Source: Phialocephala subalpina (lineage: Eukaryota; Ascomycota; Leotiomycetes; Helotiales; Mollisiaceae). From it: DNA of 64,000 nucleotides. This document shows positions 10,454-20,256 of the stretch, piece after piece. The translations under genes and the position numbers were made by a program. The notes under the pieces are model-generated. The model was given only the letters and a program-made list of their open reading frames with translations, was not told where the DNA came from and did no database searches. Position 1 is the stretch's first letter. Every line of letters begins with the position of its first letter. The stretch is from assembly GCA_900073065.1 (NCBI GenBank), contig FJOG01000008.1:427762-491761 (forward strand). Direction: 5' to 3'.

Positions 10454-10813
10454 ATGATCACCCTCGAGGCCATCTTCGGGTTGCTGGCTGTCGTCATCAT
10501 GCTGTTTCCCAGTGCCAGTTACTTACTTCGGTGGCTGCATCGCCGCTATGGCACCTCCAACAATCAATCAGATCCTTGTCACGATCCAGTTTTGTCGCAG
10601 ATGTCTTCGTCCGCTCGCTATGGACAATTTGAGGACATTGAGATGCAATCACATACCCGAAGTCTTGGCCATTACAAGCGAAGTGTGAGTGCAATATACT
10701 TGTCCGTCATGATCGAGGTCTGATTAATGCCTTGCTAGCATCACATCCAAATCTACACCACAGAAACTGTCGCTTGGTTTGAGCCTCAACAACTTGTTGA
10801 TGCTGTGCAATGA
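10454..10813 (+). CDS. Small single-pass membrane protein
   Basis: Two exons (10454-10684 and 10739-10813) joined over a 54-base GTGAGT..CTAG intron in phase 0 give 101 residues. An N-terminal hydrophobic helix (about residues 4-25, AIFGLLAVVIMLFPSASYLL) is followed by a basic LRWLHRRY stop-transfer and a hydrophilic tail rich in Ser and His, which ends in VAWFEPQQLVDAVQ. No family recognised. The splice junction keeping the frame open to a sensible end is the main support. It is transcribed away from the Clr5-ankyrin gene. Confidence 0.45.
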
Positions 10814-11595
10814 TTCTAGATTATACGGCTGGAGTGTGAGCTTCCTGTTCGAAAAACATTGGAGATACCCAAAAATGGTAGAAGAAGCGCGAATTAGAGG
10901 TTGATTGGAAAGATTTGAGGTTGAAACCTGCGAGACGCCGATTGTCCATCTCAGTATCCGACTCTTCCAAGCTTCTAATGCAAGATACATCGATACATTG
11001 TGGTACCGGCGGCTGGTTCTTCGTGAAGGCATCCGCGATGCACTATATAGACAGACCTAAATCTTACTTCACTTCTTGATACATTGGTTCCTTTCCTCTC
11101 CAAACGTCGATCCATGCTAACCTTATATTTGTACATTGAAGTAACGGGTATGCTGGCGCATAGAACTACTTGTTGTTTAATCTGAATCCTCACTTACTTC
11201 ACTTACTTCTCCATGGCCACCAAGCGATAGCTTATGTGACCCCTCGCCTCTTTGCTGGGCGTCCTCACCATCAACTCACGCAAAGCATGCTCCACTTCAC
11301 CTATGTTTAATTTTTGATGCTTTGGCAGAACTGGATGGAATCTAGTATTCTGCCTTGCAATGCATCCCTTGTTCAGCTCCCTCTTGCAGCCCTCCATCTC
11401 AACCATCTCGTCTTCTACTCTACCATGGAACAACAACAACACCACTACTTTGAATTATAAATAATCAAATCAATATCACTATTATGCAATGTATTAGGCA
11501 ATTGCATAGGCATTCTGGGGGCGTTTAGTTTCGTGAAATGGGGTAACACTTTGCTAACAGATTAAACACGTTGAAGAATGAGATGTTTGCCATTC
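10814..11595. other. Stretch without recognised genes
   Basis: Only short ORFs of unremarkable composition were seen on either strand. No repeat or RNA gene was recognised. Confidence 0.45.
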
Positions 11596-12280
11596 TCAAT
11601 CAGCGCGGCGATTGCGCCATCCTCCCGTCTTGAATTCTTCGAGGGCAGAATTGACATTGCAGCCTCTCCAAACATTACTGATTAAGTCAGCATTACCACT
11701 GCCTCGCTCTCGAAGATTTTGTGTGAACTCCGACATGTTTCTCTGCGCAGAAGTCTGCAATACCACTTGCCAGATTGCCTCTGCTAGTAGGATTTCGTCG
11801 AATCCCTCTCCGCTTTCACGCCTCCTACCCATAGGAAGAGGGTCCCACCCGAAGCATCACGCCTCTTGCGCTCCTACCGCTGCCAACGTACTTGTACTCT
11901 GGAGTGTTAATTGGCAATCCGCCACCATGGCAACACTCCCTCACAACGACGAGGTAGACCCCTTGGCTGCCGGACTCTGGTGCTTTTGTGAATCCATGAT
12001 AAGGGCAGCTTTCATAAAGAAGCGGACCCGGAGGAATCCCGCTTTCCTCAGAATGCATTCCAAGGAAAAGAGCTGCACTCTGTTGGTAAAAGTGGCTAGG
12101 CATAAGAGATGCAAGCTCTTCGTCGTCTCTAATTCTCGTAAACAATCTCTTACAGCCCTCATCGATGATTTCTTGATCTTGGTATGTCTGAACAGCTTTC
12201 CGAAGCCTTCTAATAGTGCTCGCTATCTTAGAGGTCAAATTAGGGTAGAACACGTCGTCGACATTGTGTGTATCCCTCAA
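11596..12280 (-). pseudogene. GIY-YIG-like nuclease-domain gene, frameshifted
   Basis: Reading on the minus strand from about 12280, one frame encodes IIDEGCKRLFTRI, LASLMPSHFYQQSAALFLGM, then GVYLVVV..INTPEYKYVGSGRSARGVMLRV. GVY, YVG and the following Ser/Arg fit the core of the GIY-YIG fold (GIY, YIG, then Arg). The frame then hits a stop near 11825. The next frame continues with EILLAEAIWQVVLQTSAQR, the kind of helix carrying the conserved late Glu in this superfamily. No ATG opens the first part and no intron of normal size can join the two, so a frameshift near 11830 is the simplest reading. Assignment to GIY-YIG is from motif order only. Confidence 0.45.
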
Positions 12281-12485
12281 CGACTTTGATATCCTAATTC
12301 TGCTGAGTCTTTCTCCTTGGTCTTGCCAATGCTGGCCTTGCCACTGTTGGTCTTACCATTGTTGGACAGGTTCTGTCTTTGCCGACTGTGAGGAGAAAAC
12401 AACTGGCACAGCGCTCAACAGTCTAGATGCAACAGCACCTACGAGCAACCAAAACCCCGACTCAATTTTGACAGGCGAATGTGTG

Positions 12486-13237
12486 CTATTGATTCCGAGA
12501 AAAACAGCGTGAGCACCAGATTTCATTCCTGATTATTAAATAAACCATGACCACAGCCGCGCATTGCGCGGACCAATCTAGGAATAGGAATATGAATAGA
12601 ACCCGAGCCTTTCCGGACCTGGGTTCCGATGTATTCACGAAGAAACCGAGAAGGAGGAAGAAGAAACCGAGGACGACTGAGGCGATTAAAATGGAGCAGA
12701 CAGCTGTTGAAAGGTGGTGGACCAGAGTGTGGTTCATAAACGTTGTACTGGTGTATTGTTCAGATTGTTTTGCATAGGTTGCGGATAGATTGGAGATGTT
12801 GGAAGCCGTAATATCGGCAATAGTGGAAGTGGTGATGTTGAATGTGTTTGGAAAAGTACGCTGGCAGCGAATAGTTCCATTCGTGGACCCACAGGTACCT
12901 GGTCGTATATTAGTGTCTTTGGCGTCCTGGGAAGTCTTCGGCAATATCAATTCTTTCCACTAACCAGAAAGTCCAAACATGTATCTGTCCGGGATCGTGG
13001 TGAAATTGCACAATGTACAGTTCTCGCTCATTGAATTCGTTATGTTGGAGCCGTTTACCGAGTACAGTTGATACTGTGATTCGGATGGGTTTCTACAGCC
13101 TGATAGTACACATATACTCAACGCTAATACAGCTAATAAAACCATCAGCAGTTCACTATTAAGAATGCAAGAGAGAGAGGCAGGTACTTACCCAGACTGA
13201 AGAAAACAAACAAGAACCTCGCTTTTAATGTTTTCAT
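12486..13237 (-). CDS. SUR7/PalI-like four-helix membrane protein
   Basis: Exons 13237-13192, 13132-12965 and 12898-12486 (minus) join in phase 1 across introns of 59 and 66 bases; the second has a CACTAATA branch site. The 208 residues start with a hydrophobic segment (RFLFVFFSLAVLALSICVL), continue with an N-glycosylation-rich loop with spaced cysteines, then two helices (VCSILIASVVLGFFFLLLGF and FIFLFLDWSAQCAAVVMVYL). This is the topology of the SUR7/PalI cortical membrane family. A fourth helix (GFWLLVGAVASRLLSAVPVV) is encoded in another frame at 12500-12400 and no clean intron reaches it, so the C-terminus is either mis-modelled or broken. Confidence 0.5.
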
Positions 13238-14261
13238 CCTCGGCGTTGTGAGTCCAGAAGTATTAGTCGGAAAGAGGTTCGGCAGTGGGAGAGAATTCCT
13301 ACGACGTAGAATTACATGAATTTAGAAGATAAAAGAACAAAACTTCTCACGGTCTTGAGGTTCTTCACGGGCCAGCCCCTGGGGAGGTCTGTGCAGCTGT
13401 GGCGCCCCGGCGGTATATCAATTGAAATGGACAGTGTCAAGTGTATGCATAAGATAAGAAGATCGTTGAGCTAGTAGAATTCGGGCGATATCCAAATAAG
13501 ACTCGCATGAAGCCGGCTGCAGGGGCCGATCTTGTATTAGCTGTAACTTAATATTCCGCCTACCAAGTCTACTTTGGGAGATGCTAGGAGCAGGACCTAA
13601 AACTAGGGATCTACATGAACAATCAATAATCGCAATTTGAAATTTTGTAGGAACTTGTTTAGAATCTTTGAGCATCTTCGTCAAAACTTAATAAAAGTAA
13701 TATAAAAGAAATAGAGGTTATATCAAGTATTATTAGCTAAAGAGGGAGAAGTCAAAACACGTAATAATTTAATAGATCTTCCTTAGGATGCTCAGGGCGC
13801 TTAGGTAAGCCAACTTAGGGTACTTAGTTGAGTTGCTCCGGTCGCTCATGCTACTCATGCGAGTTGGCTGAGCCGAGGGTGAGCTGAGGGTAATTAGCGC
13901 CTGAGTAAGAGCGGCAAGCTTATACGATGGAGAAGAAAGAGAAAATTAATTCATAATACCAGACAATAAAGGCACCCATTTACTTTCCATGATGTTGCCT
14001 CATTCAATGCCCCCAGTATTCAGACGTGTTTCTCGACGCGCCGAGTGGCCAATGAGCAGCTGCTGGAAACCAACATTTCGTGGCTGAGGCAGCAGCAGCC
14101 TGCTCTCGGCCATAACAGGGCCCAATAAACAACAATCATATTTACCTTACCTGTAGTTCTCGAGGAAGACGTGCTTGTCATCTTTCTTTCTGGTTATATA
14201 TCACATTTTGATTTTACATCATTGAAATCAAGCCTCTGACACGATAGTCGAGTGAGAAGAA
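13238..14261. other. Gene-free stretch with dispersed repeat
   Basis: No coding sequence is supported. It holds the third copy of the dispersed CTNAG-rich repeat (about 13790-13960). The rest is unique, moderately AT-rich sequence. Confidence 0.45.
13790..13960. repeat. Dispersed repeat, copy 3
   Basis: GTTGCTCCGGTCGCTCATGC, GAGTTGGCTGAGCCGAG, GGTAATTAGCGCC, GCGGCAAGCTTA and GAAAATTAATTCATAATACC repeat the order seen at 6041-6174. Its 5' side (GATGCTCAGGGCGCTTAGG) resembles the reverse complement of the array at 4075-4200, which links all three blocks. Confidence 0.55.
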
Positions 14262-15230
14262 GTCACCGAAGAAGCTACGAAGGATTATGCCTCTGTCAAA
14301 AGCCTCAAGAACAATAATAAGAGTCTAAAGAAAAAGCTTGAGGGGGCACAATCCGAAAATAAAGCTAATGAGGCTCAGATGAAGAATACAATGGCCCAAG
14401 ATGAGGCAGCGTTGTTAAACATTTGTGGACGCCTAGGAGCTGACACATGAGCAGCCATAGATGCACTGCGAATTAAACAGAAGCTGATGAACATGCTCGG
14501 GGTCGATCTATCACAGAGACTTGCAAAAATCTTCAAATCAAGATTGACGAGAATGCCGCAGGTTGTGGTCTGGTTTTCCGGTATCACAGATCCGAAATTG
14601 GCATCAGGAATACAAATACTGTGGGACTTCGGACACAAGTCGCGCACTTGACTTCACAGCTGGAAGCCGAACATCGCACGAACGAGATTCTCAAGTCTGA
14701 CTTGACGTCTAGGAAAAGCATCAAAGTTGAAGCAATGAGTGAAGCAGACGAAAACCAGTATGAGCTGGAGACGAAGCTCTTAGAAGCTGAGTCGGCGAGG
14801 GATGCGTTGTATGACGAGGATCAAAAATGCGTCAAGAGTTGAGGATTGAGGCTTAAAAAGTCGAGCAGCTGAGCAAAGATGTTTCAGAAGTCAAGGGCAG
14901 CTACGTAAAGAAGTTCAAAGAGGTCCAGAATCTCAAGACGGAGCTTTCATCCGAGCAAGAGATTGCACAAGAGCTCTGTCAAGACTTGGATACCAGCAAA
15001 GTCAGTCTCGCTAGCGTCCAGATACAGCTCGAAACGGCCAAACAAAACTTGTCTAGCAGCGATAACGCATTAGAAGAGGCGAGAACTGGCTCTGAAAGGG
15101 TGCGGGAAGTCAATGAGAAGGAACGAGGAGCCGTCATGGAGACTATGAGGCAGTTGCTTGTTCGGATTGGGGCATTGATGCAGCAGATGGGGCGTGCGAG
15201 AGGTCGTCCTTTCAGGACCTTCTTCATGAT
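14262..15230 (+). pseudogene. Decayed coiled-coil protein gene
   Basis: Several segments read as charged, heptad-like coiled coil: SVKSLKNNNKSLKKKLEGAQ near 14300; LRTQVAHLTSQLEAEHRTNE at 14624; and KKFKEVQNLKTELSSEQEIA followed by SVQIQLETAKQNLSSSDNAL at 14910-15060. They are interrupted by in-frame stops (TGA near 14447, TAA near 14475, TGA near 14840, TAA near 14856). The style resembles the intact coiled-coil gene 1.3 kb downstream, but I could not align the two beyond composition. Probably a dead paralogue or unrelated coiled-coil relic. Confidence 0.45.
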
Positions 15231-16552
15231 CTTATTTGATAATGTCCTCGGTCGAGCTAGGCCTGTACTCGTTTGGGTTGGTCGGCTGATGCAATGGAGG
15301 TGGACAGGTACCTGAGATCCGGCTATCAGTTTATCATCTCATTTATGGCGAGGACACGTGAGATATGTTAGTGGGATGAGTTCGCCATTCAATGAGTGTG
15401 AAGCAGGTACAGTAGCCGTCCTTGCAGCTGTTTTGACATGGTTTTGGAACGCGGGTTGGAGAGAACAGGGGCCTGACCGGAAACCTCGGAGCAGAGTAGA
15501 GCAGAGTAGGCAGGGCACACATAATTTTCTATTTTTGACAGTCGATTCTGGAGATTCCATGGATGGCGGGATTGATTTGGTTGGTGCTGGAGAAATGTCA
15601 ACCTCGATTTCGTAGAGCTGGAGCAGTGTTGTTTGGAAAGTACCTCCTGATTGGTACCATTATCGAAGACTTCTTTCTGCCCCGCAAAATGCCTACCTTC
15701 CCGCTGGAAAGGAAGCGGGTGGAGGTAGATTTTCCATAAGGTGGCTGTGTAAATTCTGCACGCATGCATTCAAATATTGGGAGAGTGCATGTTGCTTCCC
15801 CTTTCAAGAGAAATGTGGGGGTTCTGGTGACCGAATTGGGTGACATTGGCGCATAGCGAGCCGTCCCCTGAAAGGAGTGTAGGGGGGACAGTACCGACCA
15901 TACCGTTGTGGCGTACTTTGAAACCTACGAAAACCTGTAGAGTCTTTTAATTCGACCGCTTGCTCCCTCATTGTGAAGAGGCTTGCATGTTCGAAGTATA
16001 TTCGTACTCCTCGACAGTTCGATACCGTTGCGGCCGCTCAGCCATCCGTTTGCGGGTGAGTTCGTGGAGGGGGGAGGATCACGTGTATATTGACCGCCTC
16101 TTGCACGAGGCACAATCCCTTCCTCTTCTTCATGAAACTCAATTGCAATGCTCTTATCCATTCCCTGTGACTTCTAACTTCTTCCCGCACACAGGCTTTA
16201 GGGACCGCAAGACATTGTCATGGTGGATAGCTGACGCGAATTTTCCGCTGGACCGTTCTCCTCGGTCGAAGAGACGCGTACCTGCTAGAAGGATACACCG
16301 AGATCGTGGCTATCACTTAGCGCTTGTGTACCTTGCGTTTTGTGGCGTTGTTGAGCGATACCCAAATATTGAATGCTGATACGCCTTGTCTAACTTCGCG
16401 TGCTCAGCCTTAGTGTCGCGATGCGGATGCGATCATTCTGCTGTGCAGCGATGTGCAAAAGGACTCGGATCATTGTTACCGAATCCTTCTCTTGACATTC
16501 TTAACCAACGCTCTCGTCCGATCTGCCCACCAAAGCTCTGCTTTCCATCATC
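15231..16552. other. Stretch without recognised genes
   Basis: Short ORFs only, on both strands, none with a recognisable domain. The last few hundred bases presumably contain the promoter of the coiled-coil gene at 16553. Confidence 0.4.
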
Positions 16553-17947
16553 ATGGCCCTCCTCCTGCAACCCAACTCTACGCCAACATGGGATGCATAC
16601 ACGAGCTTCAACGTTACCGGACGCTTTTCACGGGGAATGAACTGCATAGGTATCAATAGACACGGAAGACGCTGTGCTTGGGATATCCCAAAAGTCAAGT
16701 ATGACGACCTTCGCCGTATCCTCGACTGGGTCGAAACACAACCCCCGCAAGATGCCGAAAAATATCTGCGAGATATTGCAAGTTTGAGCTTGTGTCAAGA
16801 CTTCCACCAGAACCAGTCTTATGACTTCGTGGAAGATTGGAGAGCCATGCTCAAAAAGATTCCATATGCTGTGGCAGAGACCGGTCCAACCCTCGAAGAG
16901 AAATTCCAACGGCTGCAGGAGAAGAGTGTGGAGTGGCAGAAGACCAAGGCGAGTCTGGAAGCTCAGGTGGATAAGTACAAGGCTCAACTCTCCAGTCTTG
17001 AAGTAAGCCTTGGAGGCCAGCTCCACATTGATCGCCAAAACCTTGAGGCCGAGCGTCAGAAAGTCGAGGCACTGCAGATCGATCGGGACAATCGTTTGGT
17101 GGAAGCATCCAAAAAAATCGAATATATGAAGGAAGAAATCAAAGGTGTGAAGGAAGAAATTCGCATTTATGGTCAAAACATCGCAGACCTGGAAAGTACG
17201 GTAGTCTTGTCGACGAAACAGAAGGAGAAGATGAAGCAACAGATCGCAGAGCAAGAGGCGGAGCTGAAGACAAGAAGTGAAAACATTGAAATACTTGAGA
17301 ACGCGAAGTTATCCCTCCTCCAAAAGGTTGACAACTTAAGCTTTCTGCTTGAAGACGGGAAGGAGACGCTCCAGGAGGCCCAGGAAAAGTCCGAAACGGT
17401 TGAGAATATGAATTCGTCCCTGCTCCGAGAAATCAAGAACTTGAATTCTCAGCTTGAGGAGAGCAAGAGGACGATCGAAGCGCTCGAGGCAGGCGCAGCA
17501 GAAGCCGAGATCAAAGAACGGAAGCTTTCCGATCGGGCGAGGAATCTCCAAACCTATCTTGAAGAAGAGAGAAAGGTCAAAGCTGACCTTGAAGAGACAC
17601 TCTCAGACAAGCTGCAAAGTCTTGACGCGGAGCTGGCTACGCGAACAGGCTCCGCTGCTGCTCTGAGTAAGGAGGTGGATCGATTGAAGAAGGAGAACGG
17701 GGGGGTCCTCGGCGAGAAAGAGATCCTGCAAGCAAACCTGGACCTGGGAGAAGGAGAGCTTGCACGTTTGCTTGAACAGTTGCGCCTCTCAAATCAACGA
17801 AATGAGGATGCCAGAAAGCGTCCTTTCCGATTTATGACAAAGTGTTGGCTTGAGAAGGTTCAAACGAATCGGAAAAAGGATACCTTGAATGAGTTTGCAT
17901 GGCAGGGAAAGAGGAATACACAGCGGTCTGAACTTGCCTCTTCGTAA
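16553..17947 (+). CDS. Coiled-coil protein with N-terminal cysteine module
   Basis: A single open frame of 464 residues from ATG. The N-terminal 90 residues hold GRFSRGMNCIGINRHGRRCA, KYDDLRRILDWVE and IASLSLCQDFHQNQ, i.e. a C-x-G..GRRC..LC..HQNQ layout. I know this pattern as the N-terminal module of many fungal T5orf172 (GIY-YIG superfamily) proteins, where it probably binds metal; that link is from memory. From residue about 120 to 430 the protein is almost entirely heptad-rich coiled coil (EKFQRLQEKSVEWQKTKASL and similar). No T5orf172 domain follows, so this is a truncated or alternative architecture. Confidence 0.7.
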   Translation: MALLLQPNSTPTWDAYTSFNVTGRFSRGMNCIGINRHGRRCAWDIPKVKYDDLRRILDWVETQPPQDAEKYLRDIASLSLCQDFHQNQSYDFVEDWRAMLKKIPYAVAETGPTLEEKFQRLQEKSVEWQKTKASLEAQVDKYKAQLSSLEVSLGGQLHIDRQNLEAERQKVEALQIDRDNRLVEASKKIEYMKEEIKGVKEEIRIYGQNIADLESTVVLSTKQKEKMKQQIAEQEAELKTRSENIEILENAKLSLLQKVDNLSFLLEDGKETLQEAQEKSETVENMNSSLLREIKNLNSQLEESKRTIEALEAGAAEAEIKERKLSDRARNLQTYLEEERKVKADLEETLSDKLQSLDAELATRTGSAAALSKEVDRLKKENGGVLGEKEILQANLDLGEGELARLLEQLRLSNQRNEDARKRPFRFMTKCWLEKVQTNRKKDTLNEFAWQGKRNTQRSELASS

Positions 17948-19020
17948 GGTCGTATTATCGCTGTTTGAATGCCGCCACGTTCATTTTTGATGGGACTTGA
18001 CTTTGCGTGCGATGCTTTCTGGGGCGTGGGGCGTTGTCCTTTGGTATTTGTTGACTGGTTGGTCCTAGGTAGTTTTGATCAATGGACGATATTTCTCAAA
18101 AATTTCAAAACTTACAAATGGCTTGCAGGTATTCCTCAGCGCGGGTGCCGATCTTCCAGAAAAGACACCCAAACCTTGAAACTGTACCATGAAGACCTCG
18201 CAACCCTTTCCAAAAACATACAACAAACAGCGAGCCCCCCGTTCGTCCCAATACCTCAGCTGTATTCCCGCATTTAACACCATCATTCACGCTGATCATT
18301 CTCGATGGCTTCAATCCCTCGGATATGTCACCTGAAAGAGAACCCCTCAACTTCCTCCTCGGCATTGGGATCATCACCAGACATGAGAGGAGGATTTCCG
18401 ACAACTAGTCGACTGTCACCATTGGTAGTTGTGAATCCCAAGTACCGGGCCCGTTCTGGCGTGGAGCCGCATGTTAAGCTTAAGTTTAGCACAGCCGATC
18501 ATCATCGAAAAGGGGGAACGCCTCGCTCAAACCTTTCTCCTCCTTTTTCACTCCCCTGTTCTGAAGCCCCATCTTGATGCCGTCGACGATTCGAGGAAGT
18601 GGAGATTCTTGCTGAATACTGAGTTGCGACAGGTTGGACCGGAGCGTCGCCTTCTTGTTCTCGAAGATCTGCTCGAGTCTACAGTAGCTCCGCTAATCGT
18701 CTGAAAATGAACAGTAATTTCAGCCCCTACCAATAATCTCCAACAGTTCTTGTGAAGGAACGGTGCCACATGACAGCAGGAACGTGCTCTCATGGGATTT
18801 CAGAGAGCTAAGATCATCTGGACTTTAGGCTTCCTCTTATCTCGCCAAGCTTCCAAATTTTCACCAAGATGAGGAACGCCGTTCATGGTTCGACACTTCT
18901 GTACCGGAGATGGCAATGGGAGAAGATATAAGTAACCTCAACGGCCCATGAGACCTGAGTCAACCGGCTTACCAACAAGCCTACACTCACTTCCAACACG
19001 CGCCCTCAACCACCATCAAG
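17948..19020. other. Stretch with possible gene relic
   Basis: No intact gene. A 77-codon ORF at 18471-18704 contains a plausible protein-like stretch (PIIIEKGERLAQTFLLLFHS, then LLNTELRQVGPERRLLVLED), and about 18290-18410 in another frame reads LNFLLGIGIITRHERRISDN before a stop. These could be pieces of one decayed gene, but no family is recognised. Confidence 0.3.
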
Positions 19021-19910
19021 ATGCTTCCCCAACTCCTCCTCGCCACAACAGTCTCCGCCCTCCCCTCCCTCTTTACCTCCAATCCACCACTTGCGCCTCA
19101 GGAGTCCACATAATCGTCACCCGTGCCTCCAACGAGCACGCCGGCCAAGGCATCATCGGCTCCGTCGCTACTTCTGTCATCAACCAGATCCCCGGTTCCG
19201 ATAGCGTGGCTGTCGATTACCCTGCCAGCTTGTATAACTATCAGAGTTTGGAGAGTCAGGGTGTGACTGCTAAGGCGCACTTGATTGAGAATTATGTGCA
19301 AATTTGTCCGCAGGGGAAGATTGTTTTGATAGGGTATTCGCAGGTGAGTTGACTCCAGAGATCAAGTTTGCAATCTGAGAAGGAATAAGGCGAGGTGTGG
19401 TATGAAGATGGATGGAGCCTGATCAGAAATAGGGCGCACAGGTCATTGTTGATACCTTGATTGGGAGTTCGACTGGATTTGGGGGAGGATTTGGAGGCAG
19501 ATCTAGTAGTGGGCTGGCCGAGGAGTATAGGAAGAACAGTATACCCCCCATCACCTGCCCCATCATTTTCGACCCTGCTAACATCAAATAGTCATTGCCG
19601 ACCCCTCCCACGTCTCAAACCTGTCCTTCGACGTCAGCACGAGCGTCAAGAACGGAGTAAACTTTACCACCTTCCCTCCCTCCCTCTTCGCCCCTTCCAA
19701 ATCAGAAAAGGAAACAGACTGACAAGAGAACAGGTATTCCCAAGATCCAACAGCGCAAGCTACACCAGTGATGGGGTATGCTGGACTTATTAAGTCATAT
19801 TGTGATACAGGGGATGTGATTCGGGAATTAGTTTGCAAGTTCATTTGAGCTTTGTGCAGAATTATGGGACGCAGGCGGCGAACTTTGTTGTGAGGAAGTA
19901 TAAGGCTTGA
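19021..19910 (+). pseudogene. CE5 cutinase/acetylxylan esterase, frameshifted
   Basis: Most of a cutinase-family enzyme is recognisable: signal peptide MLPQLLLATTVSALPSLF; CASGVHIIVTRASNEHAGQG; the nucleophile motif GYSQ|GAQ across an intron (19344-19432); the catalytic-Asp region ADPSHVSNLSFDV; FPRSNSASYTS; and the C-terminal VHLSFVQNYGTQAANFVV with the His. Introns at 19539-19591 and 19657-19733 have good ends. The signal-peptide frame and the mature frame differ by one base near 19070, and two more slips occur near 19770 and 19815. No intron explains them. Such enzymes are secreted and act on plant cutin or acetylated xylan. Here the gene appears dead unless the assembly has indel errors. 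Confidence 0.65.
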
Positions 19911-20256
19911 CTTGAGGGAGGAAACCTGAAGAAAGATTGAAGGTGAAGCGGGAAAGATATTATGTGTGATATAATGGGAGGTAAATGAAAGAATTAAAGA
20001 ACATGAGTAAGAGCTTAATGTGCCATGTGATTTTAGCTCTGAGAGGGATGCTCCATACTAAGAACCGAGACTCGGGAAACTTCCCTTAGCTGCTTGTAAG
20101 ACGGTCAACGCAGCTTGAAAAGCAGTTGAGATAGGGCCATCTAGAGGGAAAAGAATGTCATTGTCTTTTTCGGAGATGCAAGACGACGAATACCAAAAAA
20201 CGGTACCCCGGTCCCATACGCCACCATATACGCCACCAATGCAGACCATATGTCCC

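Noticed and set aside
11612..12289. 225-codon plus-strand ORF
   Set aside because: Antisense of the GIY-YIG-like relic; composition and lack of motifs mark it as a shadow.
16628..17254. 208-codon minus-strand ORF
   Set aside because: Antisense shadow of the coiled-coil gene (leucine- and phenylalanine-rich reading of Lys/Glu codons).
18471..18704. 77-codon ORF as a gene
   Set aside because: Protein-like composition but no start context, no partner exons and no recognised family; kept only as a note on the stretch.
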